From: Globodera rostochiensis
Lineage: Eukaryota > Nematoda > Chromadorea > Rhabditida > Heteroderidae
Assembly (NCBI GenBank): GCA_018350325.1
Contig: JAEVLN010000015.1
Span: 1,570,008-1,634,007, forward strand
Direction of reading: 5' to 3'
Length of the DNA: 64,000 bases
Shown here: positions 1 to 12,657 of the stretch, one piece after another
How the letters are laid out: each line of letters starts with the position of its first letter
How positions within the stretch are numbered: the first letter of the stretch is position 1
Notes under the pieces: generated by a model
Database searches by the model: none
Seen by the model: only the letters and a program-made list of their open reading frames with translations
What the model was told of the DNA's origin: nothing
Position numbers and translations under genes: made by a program

Positions 1-875
1 GCATATTTTCAAACAATGAAAAGGACGTCCACCAGAAACGATTGAGGGGAGGAGGCCTAAACCACGAGAGACGGGCGGGCGGGATCACACGTCCAAAAGG
101 GCACGAGTTTTCTTTGTTTTGAGAGCGATCGGAGGGTTTTGATCGGTGGGATGCCCCCCGGGGAGAAGCAAGGTCATTTTGCTGGAGGGCTCCGGCTTTT
201 ATAGAATAAAGTATTTGACCGTTAAAGTTGCTGCAAACAATTGGACCGGGTCTAATGGAAGTGGACGACCGATTGGAAGGGGACGGGCAATGGCGTGACT
301 GCCCCCCCCCCCTTTTGCTGCTGTCCTGTGTGGGGGGGGGGGGTCCTTTCCTTTCACTATTCCCGCCCTCCCCGTGCCCAAGGCCATTTCAAGCGATTGG
401 AGGGGGTAATAACACCAACCAACGGAATGGGGGAAGGAAGGACGAATGGATCTCCCTCCTCTCGCCTCTATTCACGGTCGGAGACCAAATGTAGGGAAAG
501 TAGCAAGTGCAATCATTACACTGATCAATCTCAGCATCCATTCATTTCTTCCCACGACATGGCAATACATTACATATAAATTCGAACGGCGAAAGGAAAA
601 AAAACCACTGCCATGTCAGTGAAACATTTTCCCATCGAACCCGAAATGGAGCCGAAGAGAAAGGGCGTGTTGATCCTATCTACAAACAAACATTTAATGG
701 AATAAAACCAGTTTTAATAAGTTTAATGAAACACTGTCAGATCCAAAACATTTAAACAAAATGCAACAACCATTAATTCTTCACAAATTCGGCAGTGAGC
801 CTTAAGGTCAAAGAACAAAAATAAATAATGCTTAGGCTTAAGGGGGGAGAACGAATTTCAATTGAAGTTGGGGCG
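1..875. other. intergenic, no gene seen
   Basis: No convincing exon on either strand. It contains a C run near 301 and a G run near 331, then AT-rich sequence downstream of the RABIF stop codon. Open frames across the G/C runs change strand and composition with the runs and look like chance. Confidence 0.6.
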
Positions 876-1411
876 TTATTTATGCCGGACACGGTCCACC
901 GACACCAAAAATTTGCCGGTCCGATCGCAGACGGCGCCAATAGGGCCAATTTCGCAGTCTGCACAGGCCAAAAAACGCTGGCCACGGAATGCATTGGTAA
1001 AACCAACTGAAAGGGACGGGGGGGGGGAGGGTCATTTCTCTAAATTAAGCAAATTCATTCTTTTACCCAACCAATGAAAAGTCTTTTATTTATTTTGATT
1101 CTGTCATTACCGTTCTCGAACTGCATCATGTCCGTCACCGTCCACCAAAGGCTGTGTTCTGTCGACTGCACTTCGCCCTCCGCTTCGACGGCGGCACTTT
1201 GCTTTTTCTGGCGGGGCAATGGCAAAGAAATTTGCTGGCCCCCGCCGTCGTCGGAAGAAAGAAAGTGCGCGGCGAGGGGACGCAAAATGACGGAGGGACA
1301 CTCCGCGCATAAAACCGAACAAACGTTACGCCCATCCGCGGACACTTGCTGAATTTGAGGTGAGGGGACAACAAACAGTTCGGGTCCGAACTCCTTCCCG
1401 GCTAACCTCAT
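876..1411 (-). CDS. RABIF: RABIF/MSS4 guanine-nucleotide exchange factor homologue
   Basis: Two exons, 1411-1111 and 1006-876, encode 143 residues. The 104-nt intron is GT-AG and splits the FEN|VGFT motif exactly as family alignment predicts. Zinc-binding pairs are visible: a C-x2-C in the first half and C-A-D-C followed by EIGPIG in the second, the MSS4 signature. The family binds nucleotide-free Rab GTPases of exocytosis and acts as a chaperone-like exchange factor in the cytosol. Human MSS4 has 123 residues; the extra 20 are an N-terminal extension before VSADGRN. The ATG at 1411 overlaps the stop of the upstream coiled-coil gene (ATGA). An acceptor-like TTCAG lies just inside the frame at about 1350, so the true start could be internal or the two frames could be joined. 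Identity is very likely; the start is uncertain. Confidence 0.93.
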
Positions 1412-1899
1412 CTCTCCGGAATTCCGCCCGCTCCTCCCCCTCCTTTTCCCCCTTCGCCGCCTCCGTTTTGCTGCTGCCCTCCTCCAGCGCTTTCACTGGC
1501 GCCGAGACTTCGGAAGAATTCATTTTTGGCACTCAGACGTCGCTGCAAGTCCTGGATCAACTCCCGTTGTTCCACCTCACTCCGATCGACGTCCTCAATT
1601 TGGCCCAGACTTTCGTGCAGCCGCCGCAATGCACCGGTGACCTGAAGAACAACAACCGGCCAGTACAGGAACGAAAACAGCACGGTGGTCGACCTGGTTG
1701 ATTAGGCCAAAAAGCTCGGGTTGTGTCTTGTCGGTGCTGAACGAATTGTGGTCTATGAGACACTGTGTGGGGAAAGAAAATACCTGTTGAGAACGTTCTG
1801 CACGGCTGTGTTCAACTGCTGAAGACACTTTAAGGAATGAACGGTCGAAGAACAATCCGCTGAGGTGGACGACTGTTGCTCCGGAATAATGCTGGTCAT
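1408..1899 (-). CDS. small coiled-coil protein, weakly MED9-like
   Basis: Three exons, 1899-1784, 1736-1694 and 1641-1408, give 130 residues with consistent phases (introns of 47 and 52 nt). The N-terminus is Ser-rich, followed by a predicted helical segment with heptad spacing (LFGLINQ...ALRRLHESLGQ...VEQRELIQDLQRRLSAKN) and a Gly-rich tail. The end of the helix, with an R-x-L-x-x-K-N pattern, resembles Mediator subunit 9, which would place it in the nuclear Mediator middle module, but this rests on a short stretch only. Its TGA overlaps the ATG of RABIF, so the two genes are probably co-transcribed or a single fused transcript. The start at 1899 follows a TTTTAG trans-splice-like site; an in-frame ATG also exists at 1938. 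Confidence 0.6.
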
Positions 1900-2365
1900 G
1901 CAATAAAAACTAAAACGTATCGATTCCGTCGAAAACATTTAATAAAAATAAAATAATTGTTTAAAACATTTGGTAGTGAATGAAGGCGATGGATGAACAA
2001 CGAATAAATGCATTTATTTATTAAATGGGTGTAAAAATAAACAAAACAAAAAAAGACCATTCAGCTTTTGATGACCCATCCAAATGCCACAAAATCTTTA
2101 AATTTGAATTTAATAGTTTTAATGAGGTTCAAAGGAACAACATCCAAAAGCACTTCTCGGTCTCTTTTAAGAAAATCTGAACAAAGTGCGCATAAGGCAA
2201 AAATAATTCAGTGAGCATCATCGCTTAGAATTCGTCATGGCTGTGGAAGAGGGGGGGGGGGGGTGTTTTTGATTAACCCCGGGGCGCTACGGCCCGTTTT
2301 TTGTTTGTTTTTCCAAATTAATTGGTACAAAAAAAAGCAAAAGCATCAAATAAATGGACATTATG
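1900..2365. other. intergenic, no gene seen
   Basis: AT-rich spacer between the 3' end of the ABHD gene and the coiled-coil gene, both on the minus strand. It carries a G run near 2251. No exon or RNA gene is supported. Confidence 0.6.
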
Positions 2366-4521
2366 TCATTGGTGTTTGGTTGGTAGTCCTCCCGCCCCCT
2401 CTCCGTTTTCCAAGCCATTTCCAGTTTTGTTTTCCTCCTCTGCTACTTCTGCCGTTTGCGGCAGTTGTGCCATTGTTGTGGCCATTGGCGTTGGCGGAAG
2501 AACGTCTCCCAGACGGTCCCTCCATTCGTCCATCTCCGCCGCGCCTGCCAAGTCCGAGTCGGCGTCCACCATGTCCGACACGTGGCCCATCAGTCGACAG
2601 AAGTCCTCCGGTGCATCTGCGTACACGTGATGACCAGCTCGGGTGACTATCTGGACAGAAATTGCCAAATAAATGCTTTTTAAATGGCAATACTCACCTG
2701 GACATCCACATAAGAAGTCTCCTGTCGCCTGGCCTGGATTTCATAGGCCGGTCCCGGGTCCTGAAAATGCATTTTTCTAAATGTTTGAGGCATTTTTTTT
2801 CTAATTTTTACCATCCACGACTTGCCGCCCCAAAGGAATGTGACCGGCACCGACGGGCTAATTCCATTGAATCTGCGGTTTTGTTGAAGCATATAGACAA
2901 CCCAAACACGCGCGCTCACCTGTTAATCATCGGGCGTTTGGCCCATCCAAAATTCTTGGACATTGTCGCAAATGCAATTTCGCCTGAACACCGGACCAAA
3001 TCAATCAAAACGGCGTCAGGGAATAACCCCCCCCCCCAACAGAACGTTATGTTGCTGCTCCCTCCCTCCTCCAACTCACCCGTGGGATCCAACGCATTGC
3101 ACTGGTAAATGTATTCGTAAATGGCGTCCGGGTCCTGGTGAGCATAACGATTTCCCAAGTCTGAGCGCAGTTTCTTCACCAATCGAGAGCCTAAATTATG
3201 TTTTTGTGTTTTTTTTGCCAGCAAATGTGACGACCAAAAGGCCCGGCCGCGCGCAATGTGGCCAAGGGGTTGAACAAAGACAGCACCCGGCCGAAGGCAC
3301 GCATCCAGACGGGAATGTGCAACTGAAACGGCATTTGTCAATTATCTTCATCCCTGAGCAATCAAAGTCCGTCCGAACCATCCCGCTCGTTCCGCCCCCC
3401 TTTACCTGCTCAATTTGTGGCCTTTCGGGAAAACCCCACGGGTCGACCAGCACCAAATGGCGAACTCGAGACGGGTACTCGAGTGTGTAGGACGAGGCCA
3501 AATAGCCGCCTACAACAATATGTGTTCGGGTTTGGAGAGGGCAGCGTCGGCCAAACCGAAAGAGTGTCCGACAAGCACCATCTGCTCAATTCCCATGGCA
3601 CGGCGCCAATCCTCGATGGACTGGACAAATTCAAGTTCAGCAAGTGTTGGATCGTTGCTGAACTGGGGTCGGTCGGAACGTCCAAAGCCTGCGGAGAATT
3701 GGAAATAGATTTGCGTTTTGGGGATGAAGATTTTAGTCAAAACCAAAACTCATGGTCTTTGACCGAACTGTTTGGACTTCTTCCCCCTCTTTCCGTCAGC
3801 TTCATTCCATTGGGGGGAATTCCCATGCAAAAAGTTGCAAAACCATTTCCCCCAAATAAGTGATGACGGCTTTACCCAAAATGTCGAACGCGTGCACTGT
3901 TCTCTTCAGGCAAAGGTCGTCCAGAGACGCGGCCCAAATGCCCACTCCGGCGGCAAATCCATGCATTAGCACAAAGGGACACGGACTCGACGGGTGGTCA
4001 GAGGACGGCTTTATGGTCAGCGTGTGCACGGAACTGTTCCAAAGACGGACCTTTTAACAAAATTAGCAGCATTCCTTAACAAAAAAATAAAAAAGCTTTT
4101 GTCCAAAAATTCACCATTATCGATTTGGTGACAATATGGGCCCTAACTCTGCCGAGCAATCGACGCTCCGAGTCGGCGAGTTTGATCATCGACGACTGGC
4201 CCCAGCGAAACCAAGAACTGCAAAAGGGACATCACAAACAACACCAATACGTACAATAAAATCCGAATTTTGAAGCGAAAATCTTCGTTTTGGAATTAAA
4301 GAAAATGCATTCATTCGAACAGTTACGAGCCAATCCATGCAAGGGGAAAGGTTGTCGAGCTGTTCGGAAACATGAAAACCACGTAACAGAATTCCGCCTG
4401 TCTCTTGATCCACAACGAGGCGAGCCTCCTGCTCCAACGTCTGGTTCACGACCATCGCCGGAGGCTCTTGCTTCTGTTGTTCGGCCGACGAAGGCGACGA
4501 CGCCGCGTTGGCGACAACCAT
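2366..4521 (-). CDS. abhd-5: ABHD4/ABHD5 (CGI-58) family alpha/beta hydrolase
   Basis: Eleven exons: 4521-4388 (end uncertain), 4217-4115, 4050-3876, 3688-3557, 3509-3406, 3322-3235, 3190-3080, 2983-2920, 2872-2812, 2760-2698, 2650-2366; about 439 residues. Visible features are the oxyanion HGFAAGVG, the [11 protein letters not shown] segment, the nucleophile elbow [16 protein letters not shown], the FGWAKRP stretch and the C-terminal HHVYAD. Because the elbow keeps Ser, the protein looks catalytically competent as in ABHD4, whereas vertebrate ABHD5 has Asn there. HHVYAD fits the HX4D acyltransferase motif known in this family. The family acts in lipid-droplet and N-acylphospholipid metabolism; which role applies is not decided here. 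A low-complexity acidic tail of about 50 residues follows. Junctions of exons 3-11 are secure; the N-terminal exon is a guess from phase. Confidence 0.93.
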
Positions 4522-7518
4522 TTCCGGCTGTTGTTGGATTAGCCTTATTAACTTAAAAAATAAATATATTATTAAAAATTATATTTTTATCTTTTTAGCA
4601 ATGGAACTGTGTGTCTGTTTGTTATTTATTATAGTTCAGTTAATGTCCCGGCTCCCAGCGATAACAACGAATCGATTTTTTAATCATTTTCATCACAATT
4701 TTTGTTTCCTTCGAACGCTCAAAATGGGCAACGGACGGAAGTTGTTAATTATTATTCCCGGAGGCGCTTAAACAATTCAAAATTCGAACAAATGTAAAAC
4801 ACCAATTTCTGATTAGAAACTTAAAATGTGGTTTATGTTTTCTTCTCTAATTTATCAGTTCAACTTGCTTTCACAACACACTAATGTCCGTCCCGTCCGA
4901 CAATTAACAATATAAATTCAAATCTGAACTTTTTTCCTCTCATTTTAAATTTTTTTTAAAGATACGATGCTCTAGATTTGCAGCAATGTTCGACGATGAG
5001 AAGCACAAATTGAGGGGGAGGGGGGGGGGGGACATGTCGCTGAGTGAGTAAAAGGCAATCAAGCGGAAACGGAGGGGGCGAAGAAAGGGGGCAAATGCAA
5101 CAAAATATTAAATTTGAAGTGACCAACCATCGCACTCCAATTCCGTTCTTTAATAAAATGACATGGATACGCGAACAAATTAAGATTAGGGTGGAAAATG
5201 CAGGATCTAGGTCGTAAGTCTGGGTCTTTCCAATTTAATTCCCCATTTTTGCGAGGATTAGCAAATATTGGAGGGGGGGGGGGGGCGAAGGGTGAAACGC
5301 ATCGGACATAACAAACACTGCCGCAACAATTGTTACTGTTGTCAAACGCTCAAGCAGTTCAATCAGATTGAAATAATCTCAGCAGATGCGTAAGTTTCAA
5401 TGTCAAAAGCGAGTCCGGCTACACTCAAATCGACAAACTTCAACTTCACATTCTCTACCTTTGTTCTTCCGCCGTCATCAGTCATTCAAAAAAATCTGTT
5501 TCCACCCGTCGCCAAGCCAATCGGTGCGGCGCAATAAAAGCGCCGGAGGGGCTGGGGGCGTATCGGTGTGTGGGAGGGGGGGGGGGGGGTAAAGGGAGGA
5601 GCCGTGAGGAAGAAGTTGATGAGGAGGAGGAGGAAAAGCATTCGCAAGCCTCCTTGATGACCTGTTTCGCCTCGCCGCGTGTTCCCCCCCCCCCCTTCAT
5701 TCTCCGCCAAATCTTTCCGGACAGTCGACGGACGCCGGCGGCGGAAGGAAGAACACCTTTTATTCTTCCGTCCAGTGAGTTAAGCGGCGGCGGCTCTCTT
5801 CCTCCCCACGAATGACCCTTTAGAAAGCCGCTGCCGGTACTCTGCTGTCTGTACAATTAGGCCCAAACTTTAAAGCCATTTTGTTTTGAGTAAAAGCACA
5901 AATGCCAAGGGGACAGAGACGGTAATGCGAATAAAATTGCTTCTGTCGCTGGAAAAGTTTAAGCCAATGCGTCCAATCGGAACCTTCCGATCACACAACA
6001 CACAATAAAATGACATGGACGGACGGACTATTATTATGCGCAAACTTTCCCAATGTCAAACTCTCACCAAAACTCAAACCATCTTTTCTTGTTTCATAAT
6101 TACCCAAGCAGCAGGAACAAAGCCAAGCACCAAACCTCACGCACTCACTCGAAATAAAAGGAACTTTCACTTCATTTTTATGAATGAATTTGTCTGCACA
6201 AAGTGTGGCACTTTGAAGCCAACTTTTAGAGTGCCATCGCATTCGTTTGCCTCCCCCCCATTAATTGCTTCTCTTCTCCCAAACAACACATTTGCTGTCA
6301 TAACAACAATGCGTTTGTATGCTGCAGTTGGGCTGGCTAGCTGTTGTTAACACATTTCTTCTGTGGAGACGACAAATTGGTGGTGTATATCGGAGACGAG
6401 GGGGGGGGGGGGGGATAGGCTTTTGTTCACACCATTCTTCACCCACATATCGTCTCCCCAATACAGCCCAAGCAGCTTCTTCTCCAAACAATTATAGCAG
6501 ACGTTTTTGTCTTAAATGGCCTTACAGAAAATGGGGAGGGCGGGGGGGGGGATTTTTTTGTAGAGCAACAAGTCCATATGCATATGCCAAGCCCAAACCA
6601 GTCCTCCTTACACGTTCAACTTATGCATTTCTGTACACTGATCGTCAGCATGCTTTCATCCATCAAAGTCACATAAATCAAACATTTTTTGGTCATTCTA
6701 TGAGCATAATCACCAGAGGGGGACACATCATTCCCATAGGGCAATTGATGATGGTCTGAGCCAAGAAAAAATAGGACGAAACACTTCCTCAGACGAACAA
6801 GTCCCCCCCCCCTTTAGCTGCTACACGCAACAACACACATATATAGTCCGGTTTCAATTAATTTGACCCACATATATGACACCACTTGCTTGGACCGTTT
6901 GAATGAACCCTTTAATTACATATGAGAGAATTACAAACAAAAATTAGCAAATCTTTCCTTTCCTATTCATAATGATTAAATCCCCAATTTTGATTTTCCG
7001 AAATTTGCAAAATTCCAACTTTCTATTCATTATCGAGGCGGTCATCTTCACTTTGCTTTTCCACACTCCCGCCATTTCCCCCCCCCCCCCCCTTAATAAC
7101 ATTGCGCTTTTCGAAGCACCCAATTTTGGTGGTCACACAATGTCTTCTTTTCTGTCAAAGAGAGGGGGGGGGGCTCTCTTTTCGTCGTTCACAATAAAAA
7201 CTGTTAGTGCAGTCGGCAAACAGATTTATGGGGAGATGAGACGGGTGGGGTGATCTGCCGCCGACGACAACGAATTATTAGATGGAAAACGCCGCCTTTA
7301 TGTTTCCGTGTCAGCTATTAATCAAACAAGCTCCCAAAATGCTAAGCGTCAGGATGAATAAGGCTTAATCAAATCAAAAATTAGCACAACAACCCGAGTA
7401 CCTAACTTTAACTTCATTCGCTTGCTCGTTCAGCTCGGCGGATGATTATCCGGTGAACGCGTGTTCCGTGTGCCCCCTTTTTCACCCGCTGGCTGATCTG
7501 TTCCGTTTTATCCGTTAC
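4522..7518. other. 3 kb intergenic with G/C runs
   Basis: No gene is supported. The stretch is AT-rich and interrupted by G or C runs of 9-15 nt (about 5020, 5272, 5577, 5686, 6401, 6541, 6804, 7080, 7165). Between the divergent ABHD and DOMON genes, so it should hold both promoters, but I see no defined element. Confidence 0.6.
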
Positions 7519-7528
7519 TTTCTTTCAG
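7519..7528 (+). promoter_or_regulatory. probable spliced-leader acceptor of the DOMON gene
   Basis: A strong TTTCTTTCAG acceptor lies 4 nt before the ATG at 7533, with no upstream coding exon needed. This is the usual arrangement for nematode trans-splicing; the leader itself is not in the window. Confidence 0.6.
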
Positions 7529-7532
7529 CTAC

Positions 7533-10500
7533 ATGATGGAGACGAACAAAAGACTGTGCAGCACAACTATTTGTATTGCATTTGTTGTTGTGCTGTTGCT
7601 AGAAACAACCGGTGCGACTTATTTGTCCACTAAGTGCGGGTTCCACGGGCCCGACTACTCCGTCAAATGGGCCTTCGAGCCCCAAACACGGAGTGTCGTG
7701 TTTGTGCTGAAAACAGTGCCGCCGGCAAATTTCAGTGAGCAAGGAATGTTCGTAACTGGATTGGCTTTTGAAACGGAGGTGAGTTGGGAGTGAGGGGGGA
7801 CGGTTGCATATTCAACTCATATAATTCCCCTAATTGTCGTAATTCACCCATTTACTATATTTATTATTCAAATGCAGGAACACAGCGAATTTATTGGCGT
7901 TGCGATTGCGCAAAAATGGGATGAAATGAGAATTGTTGGGGGAAAGGCCGCTGCCGGAGGGGGCCCATTCGAACTAAATGCCGAAGGCACAGCCAGCAGC
8001 AATAATTTGAGAGAAATATCGTTGAAAAGACGCCGTAACGGCGATGTGATTGCCGAATTTGCACGCCCATTAACAAAGGAGGAGGAAAAGGGATTACTTT
8101 CTGGATGCAAAGTGAGTTGTTATAAACCGTCTAAGCCACTAACCCCACGTCATCACGGAATTCTTGACAGACATTTCAATTCCCAACGCATTGGACATGG
8201 ATTGCCCCGGGCACTTCAACATTCTCCCCGCTCACAAAACAGAGAAAAATTTGTGAACTCGCCGAAAATTGCCTTCTGGATGTGCAAGCATTGACAAAAA
8301 GTAAACATAATAAAATTAACTAACGCGCTGTGCATTTTTGCAAAAAATGGAATAATCGTTTAGAGACGATGCATCGAGACGCACCCCCCGCGGACATTGC
8401 TCAATCGGTCGATGTCAGTGGACAGGGCGACCCGTGCAGCTTCAAAAGCGACGGTTACGACGTGCGATGGACGTACGACAGCGACACGGCGTCAGTGAAT
8501 TTTGTGCTGAAGCAAAAGCCCAAAACGGGCAAATGGTGGTCTGCCATTGGGATCGGCGACAATATGAGCGTAAAATTTGGAGCTCAAGAACATTTTACAC
8601 ATTCATTAACATTAAATATGCAGGACATGGACATTGGCGTTGTGTTCCTCAACGACGGGGTGCCGGAGGAAATGAACGACTACTACTCGAACAGCTATGG
8701 CGTACCCGAGAAAGATGCAAGTCAGGATTGGAAATTTGACAAAAGCGGAAGCAAATGGGATGACGAGCTTGTCGAGCTGCATTTCTCACGCCTTCTTGTG
8801 ACGGAAGACACGGAAAAAGTACAGCAAATTAATAATTAGACGCCAGGGACAGGAATTCTTGGAATTCATGCGGGAATTCTCTCGGGATTTTTAATAGGAA
8901 CGCGCAGATTTTTGGACATTAATTCAGATTGACTAATAAAAAAGCTCATTTATTGGACGGTTTAGTTAGAGTTTTTCGATGGGAAGGCGGGGGAAGTGAA
9001 CGAACGAATTGTTCACAATCTTTTCGCAACTTTAAAGGACCGCAGTCTGGACGGGTGCGTCCTTTTTCAATTCGCACCAAACGGAGGCTCTTATGGCGAC
9101 GGCTATCACATTCACAAGCATGAAAGCTGGCCGGATTTGTACAAAGCTTGTAATCTCAAAAAGCGCTGTGTCAAGTCGAAGGACGAAAGCATTGGACGAA
9201 CTGACAGAAACTGTGAGAAAACATTGGACAACATAAATAAGAAAAAAGAAATATTTAGCGGAAAATGTTAGGCCGGAGATAAGCCATTCAAATGATGGGG
9301 GGCTGAAGAAAGGTGACGAGCGCGGGGACAAAGTGATTTCGCTTTTGATGAGAGCCCTCGGGCCAAAAATTGTCCAAACCGGTAATTTAAGCAAGCAAAA
9401 GTTGTTTTGGTTCAAAAAAGGCTAAATTTTAGTGGCAGAATCCGAGGAACAGATCGGCAAAAACAATTCAACTGGAACAACAAAAACAGCACATGAAAAT
9501 GAAAAAGGGGAGAGAGTACAACGGGCACAAATTGGGAGTTGGAATCAGCAAATAGGAGTCGAATTAAAACCACTGACAAAACGTGACGAAGACGTGGGGG
9601 GAACAGCGAATACAAATGCCGTAACAAATCACGCGTCTGGTGAAAACAAAACTGGGGAAACTTTTACAAGTAAGCAAATGCGTACAATTCCGCCGCTGCA
9701 TTACTCATCTTACGCCCGCCCAACAGATAGTTCTGCAACAATTCAACAACCCGCCGGTGCAGGACAACAACCCACAACGGGTGGAGGTGGTTTAGGACAA
9801 CAACCCACAACGGGTGGAGGTGGTGCAGGACAACAACCCGCCACGGGTGAAAGTGGAGGAGCACAACAACCCGCCACGGGTGAAAGTGGAGGAGCACAAC
9901 AACCCGCCACTGGTGGTGGTGCAGGACAACAACCCACAACGGGTGGAGGTGGTGCAGGACAACAACCCACAACGGGTGGAGGTGGTTTAGGACAACAACC
10001 CGCAACGGGTGGAGGTGGTGGAGGACAACAACCCACAACGGGTGGAGGTGGTTTAGGACAACAACCCGCAACGGGTGGAGGTGGTGCAGGACAACAACCC
10101 ACAACGGGTGGAGGTGGTTTAGGACAACAACCCGCCACGGGTGAAAGTGGAGGAGCACAACAACCCGCCACGGGTGAAAGTGGAGGAGCACAACAACCCG
10201 CCACTGGTGTAGGACAACAACTCGCCACTGGTGGTGGTGGAGGATCTCCTTTTTCACTGAACGCATTTCTTGGGAATCAAACTGACGGTTAGTTCCTCCA
10301 TTCCTTAGGAAATTGAGATAAATTTGTGGGAATTTAGGAAGCAATCTTTCGCCAGTGGGCGAGTCAGTGACGGGACAAAACGGCACCACAGTCAAAGAGC
10401 AGGAGGCCAAATTCGGAATCAGCCAATTAATTGGTGATGGTGAAAAGGAAGGCGGCAGCAACGACACAACATCGGCAAATGCAGCAACAACATTGGCAAA

Positions 10501-11953
10501 TGAAACAGCAACACCTGCAAATGAAACAGCAACACCTGCAAATGAAAAAGCAACACCTGCAAATGAAACAACACCTGCAAATGAAGTTGTTCTTCCCAAT
10601 GCCAATGGTCAAAAACGTACAAATTATTTGTGCGTAAAATCGTTTTTAAAGTTTCAGAGACAAAAAATGAGACTGCGGAGGAACCAATCACTACGGCCGA
10701 TAACAATGGCACAAGCGTTTCGTCAATTCCATCTACAGGAGGGCAGGTAGAAGCAGTGGAACAGGGCTCGCCAATTGAACGCGAAAATTTGTTAACAAAC
10801 ATCACAACTTCACCTCCGCCGTTGGAGAACAACAATTCTAACGACACACTTTCTGCAAACATTACCAATACGACAAACGCAGAGAATGGCACCACCACCA
10901 CCACACAAACAGCGGAAACAACCGTAGAAACTACTCAAAACTCAACGGAACCAACTTCGGCATTAAAAGCAGGTGGGTTAATAAGGAAATGAAATTCATT
11001 GCAAATTTAATCATTCACAATTTTTTCACACAGAATCTTCCACTTTATCAACAATTGAAGCTGAAACAGTTCAAACGGTGAATGACCAAACATCAAATGA
11101 AACAATGTTGACATCTACGGTAACCGACCAACAATCACCATCGGAAAACGGTACAACAGCAAAAATAGAGGAAACGACGGCAACAACAACGACGACGCCA
11201 ACGCCAACAAGTACGCTCTCTACAGCTAGCAGCAGCATTACCACTTCGGTAGATGGTGGTGAAAAGTATGCTTTGCACCATGATATTTGAAAAATTGCAC
11301 ATTTAATTTTTAAGGGATTTAAAAAGCCAAATAATTTCTATTGTTATAGCACAACATTCGCAAACGCGCATCAGTCAACAAATGGCACTGACGAAACAAC
11401 GAGGGTATTTTGTTTTTAAATAATCTTTGTGTTTAATTTAAATGTCACACACCATCCACACCTCACACAGCCAACAATAACTCCTTCAATTTCATCGCCA
11501 AGTCTGACAATCGCAAATGCAACAAACGGCGGAGGGGAGCAGCACAACAGCACAAGCGACGCTCACAAGTCGCCAAGCATTGAAAAGGAAAATGGGGAGG
11601 AACAGTTCATCAAATTGCCAGTGGCAAGAAGTGAGCCATCGACAACCTTTTAGAGAACCATATCAGAACTTCCAGGCAAATGTGACACGTTGAGGCCGGA
11701 TTTGACCATTTGCAAGAGTTACATGGACAGTTACCTGGGCAGAGTTCGGGAATGGGCGAACAAACACGGGGAACCCATGGAAGACCAATTCGGAAAGGTA
11801 AGCCATGTTTGCGAATTGATAAATAACAATTCGAAGACACATCAAAGAAGCCGAATTTTGTTGTTTCAGGCGTGTAAACTGCTCGCCGCAGTCCCACATG
11901 TGCCCACATTGTGCTGTCAGATTTTGGATGAAAATTGCAGTGGACACCTCTGA
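7533..11953 (+). CDS. secreted DOMON-domain protein with repeat/Thr-rich stalk
   Basis: Sixteen exons with fully consistent phases: 7533-7778, 7878-8111, 8171-8300, 8364-8569, 8624-8818, 9038-9212, 9259-9381, 9433-9669, 9727-10287, 10338-10616, 10658-10972, 11034-11265, 11350-11404, 11471-11630, 11667-11797, 11870-11953; about 1120 residues. Order: signal peptide (1-28), a DOMON-like domain (30-200), a second one (about 235-400, with GKWWSAIGIGDNMS and a Cys-rich WPDLYKAC end), a tandem-repeat block (515-702), a Ser/Thr/Asn-rich stalk with many N-x-T sites (703-1045), and a conserved Cys module (TICKSYMDSYL...LCCQIL). DOMON domains bind haem or sugars in other proteins; the ligand here is unknown. 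The product is probably secreted or surface-bound and heavily glycosylated. No GPI signal is evident. Exons 3 and 6-8 were placed by phase and motif. Confidence 0.85.
9757..10245 (+). repeat. coding minisatellite in DOMON gene exon 9
   Basis: About fourteen imperfect copies of a 33-39 nt unit encode runs of GQQPTTGGGG or AQQPATGESG. Unit types alternate in blocks, which points to unequal exchange. It stays in frame over its whole length, and the antisense strand is also open because of the same periodicity. Confidence 0.9.
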
Positions 11954-12657
11954 CCCTGTCGCTTTTAATGCTACCCATTTTTGCCAATCGAATGCCAAGC
12001 CCATCATAGTCAAACACATTTAATTTGGGAATAATTTTAACCCAAAGATTCATCTCTTTTTATGGAATTTAAAAAAATAGAAACCACACCTGGAGCAACA
12101 AAAAGGGGAGAACAATTCCAATCAAAGTGTCTGCCAATTGATCAATTTGGCGATGTTTCGTCGAAGAAAAGCACACAAAACTGAAATGGGGGCAATGTAT
12201 TCGTTCAAAGTGCCTTTATCAAAAGACCAAAAGGGAATATTGTAGAGATTGGAGTCACAAAAAGTCAGTGAATGAATGAAAGTTTCTGAAAAGTCAAACA
12301 TTTTAATGTTCTTGTCCAAAATCCAAGTCGACTTTTCAAGTCACCAGCAGCCGATCTCTACACTATTTTCCTGCACGTTAAATATGGATATATATATTTT
12401 CAACTCATTCTTTTTAAAGTTTGTTGTATTAAAATTGGCTACATTTACATTTATTTTTAAATGGAAATTTGAAAATGTTGTACAATCACATCAAATATTA
12501 ATAAAACAAATGGAATTAAATTACTGAAATTTTTATACTTTTCTGTCCATCCTAATAGAAAAAATTTCATATCGTACCAAAAAATTTCAGTTGTAATTGA
12601 CTAACAAATTCTGACGGAATGTCTGAAGTACTGGCCGGGAGCCTTACAGTAACGTCC
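11954..12657. other. convergent spacer, no gene seen
   Basis: AT-rich sequence between the stop of the DOMON gene and the stop of AP-3 beta, which converge here. No exon or RNA gene supported. Confidence 0.6.

Noticed and set aside
9664..10605. 313-codon minus-strand frame over the DOMON repeat
   Set aside because: Antisense of a coding minisatellite; the plus strand joins in phase to 15 other exons.
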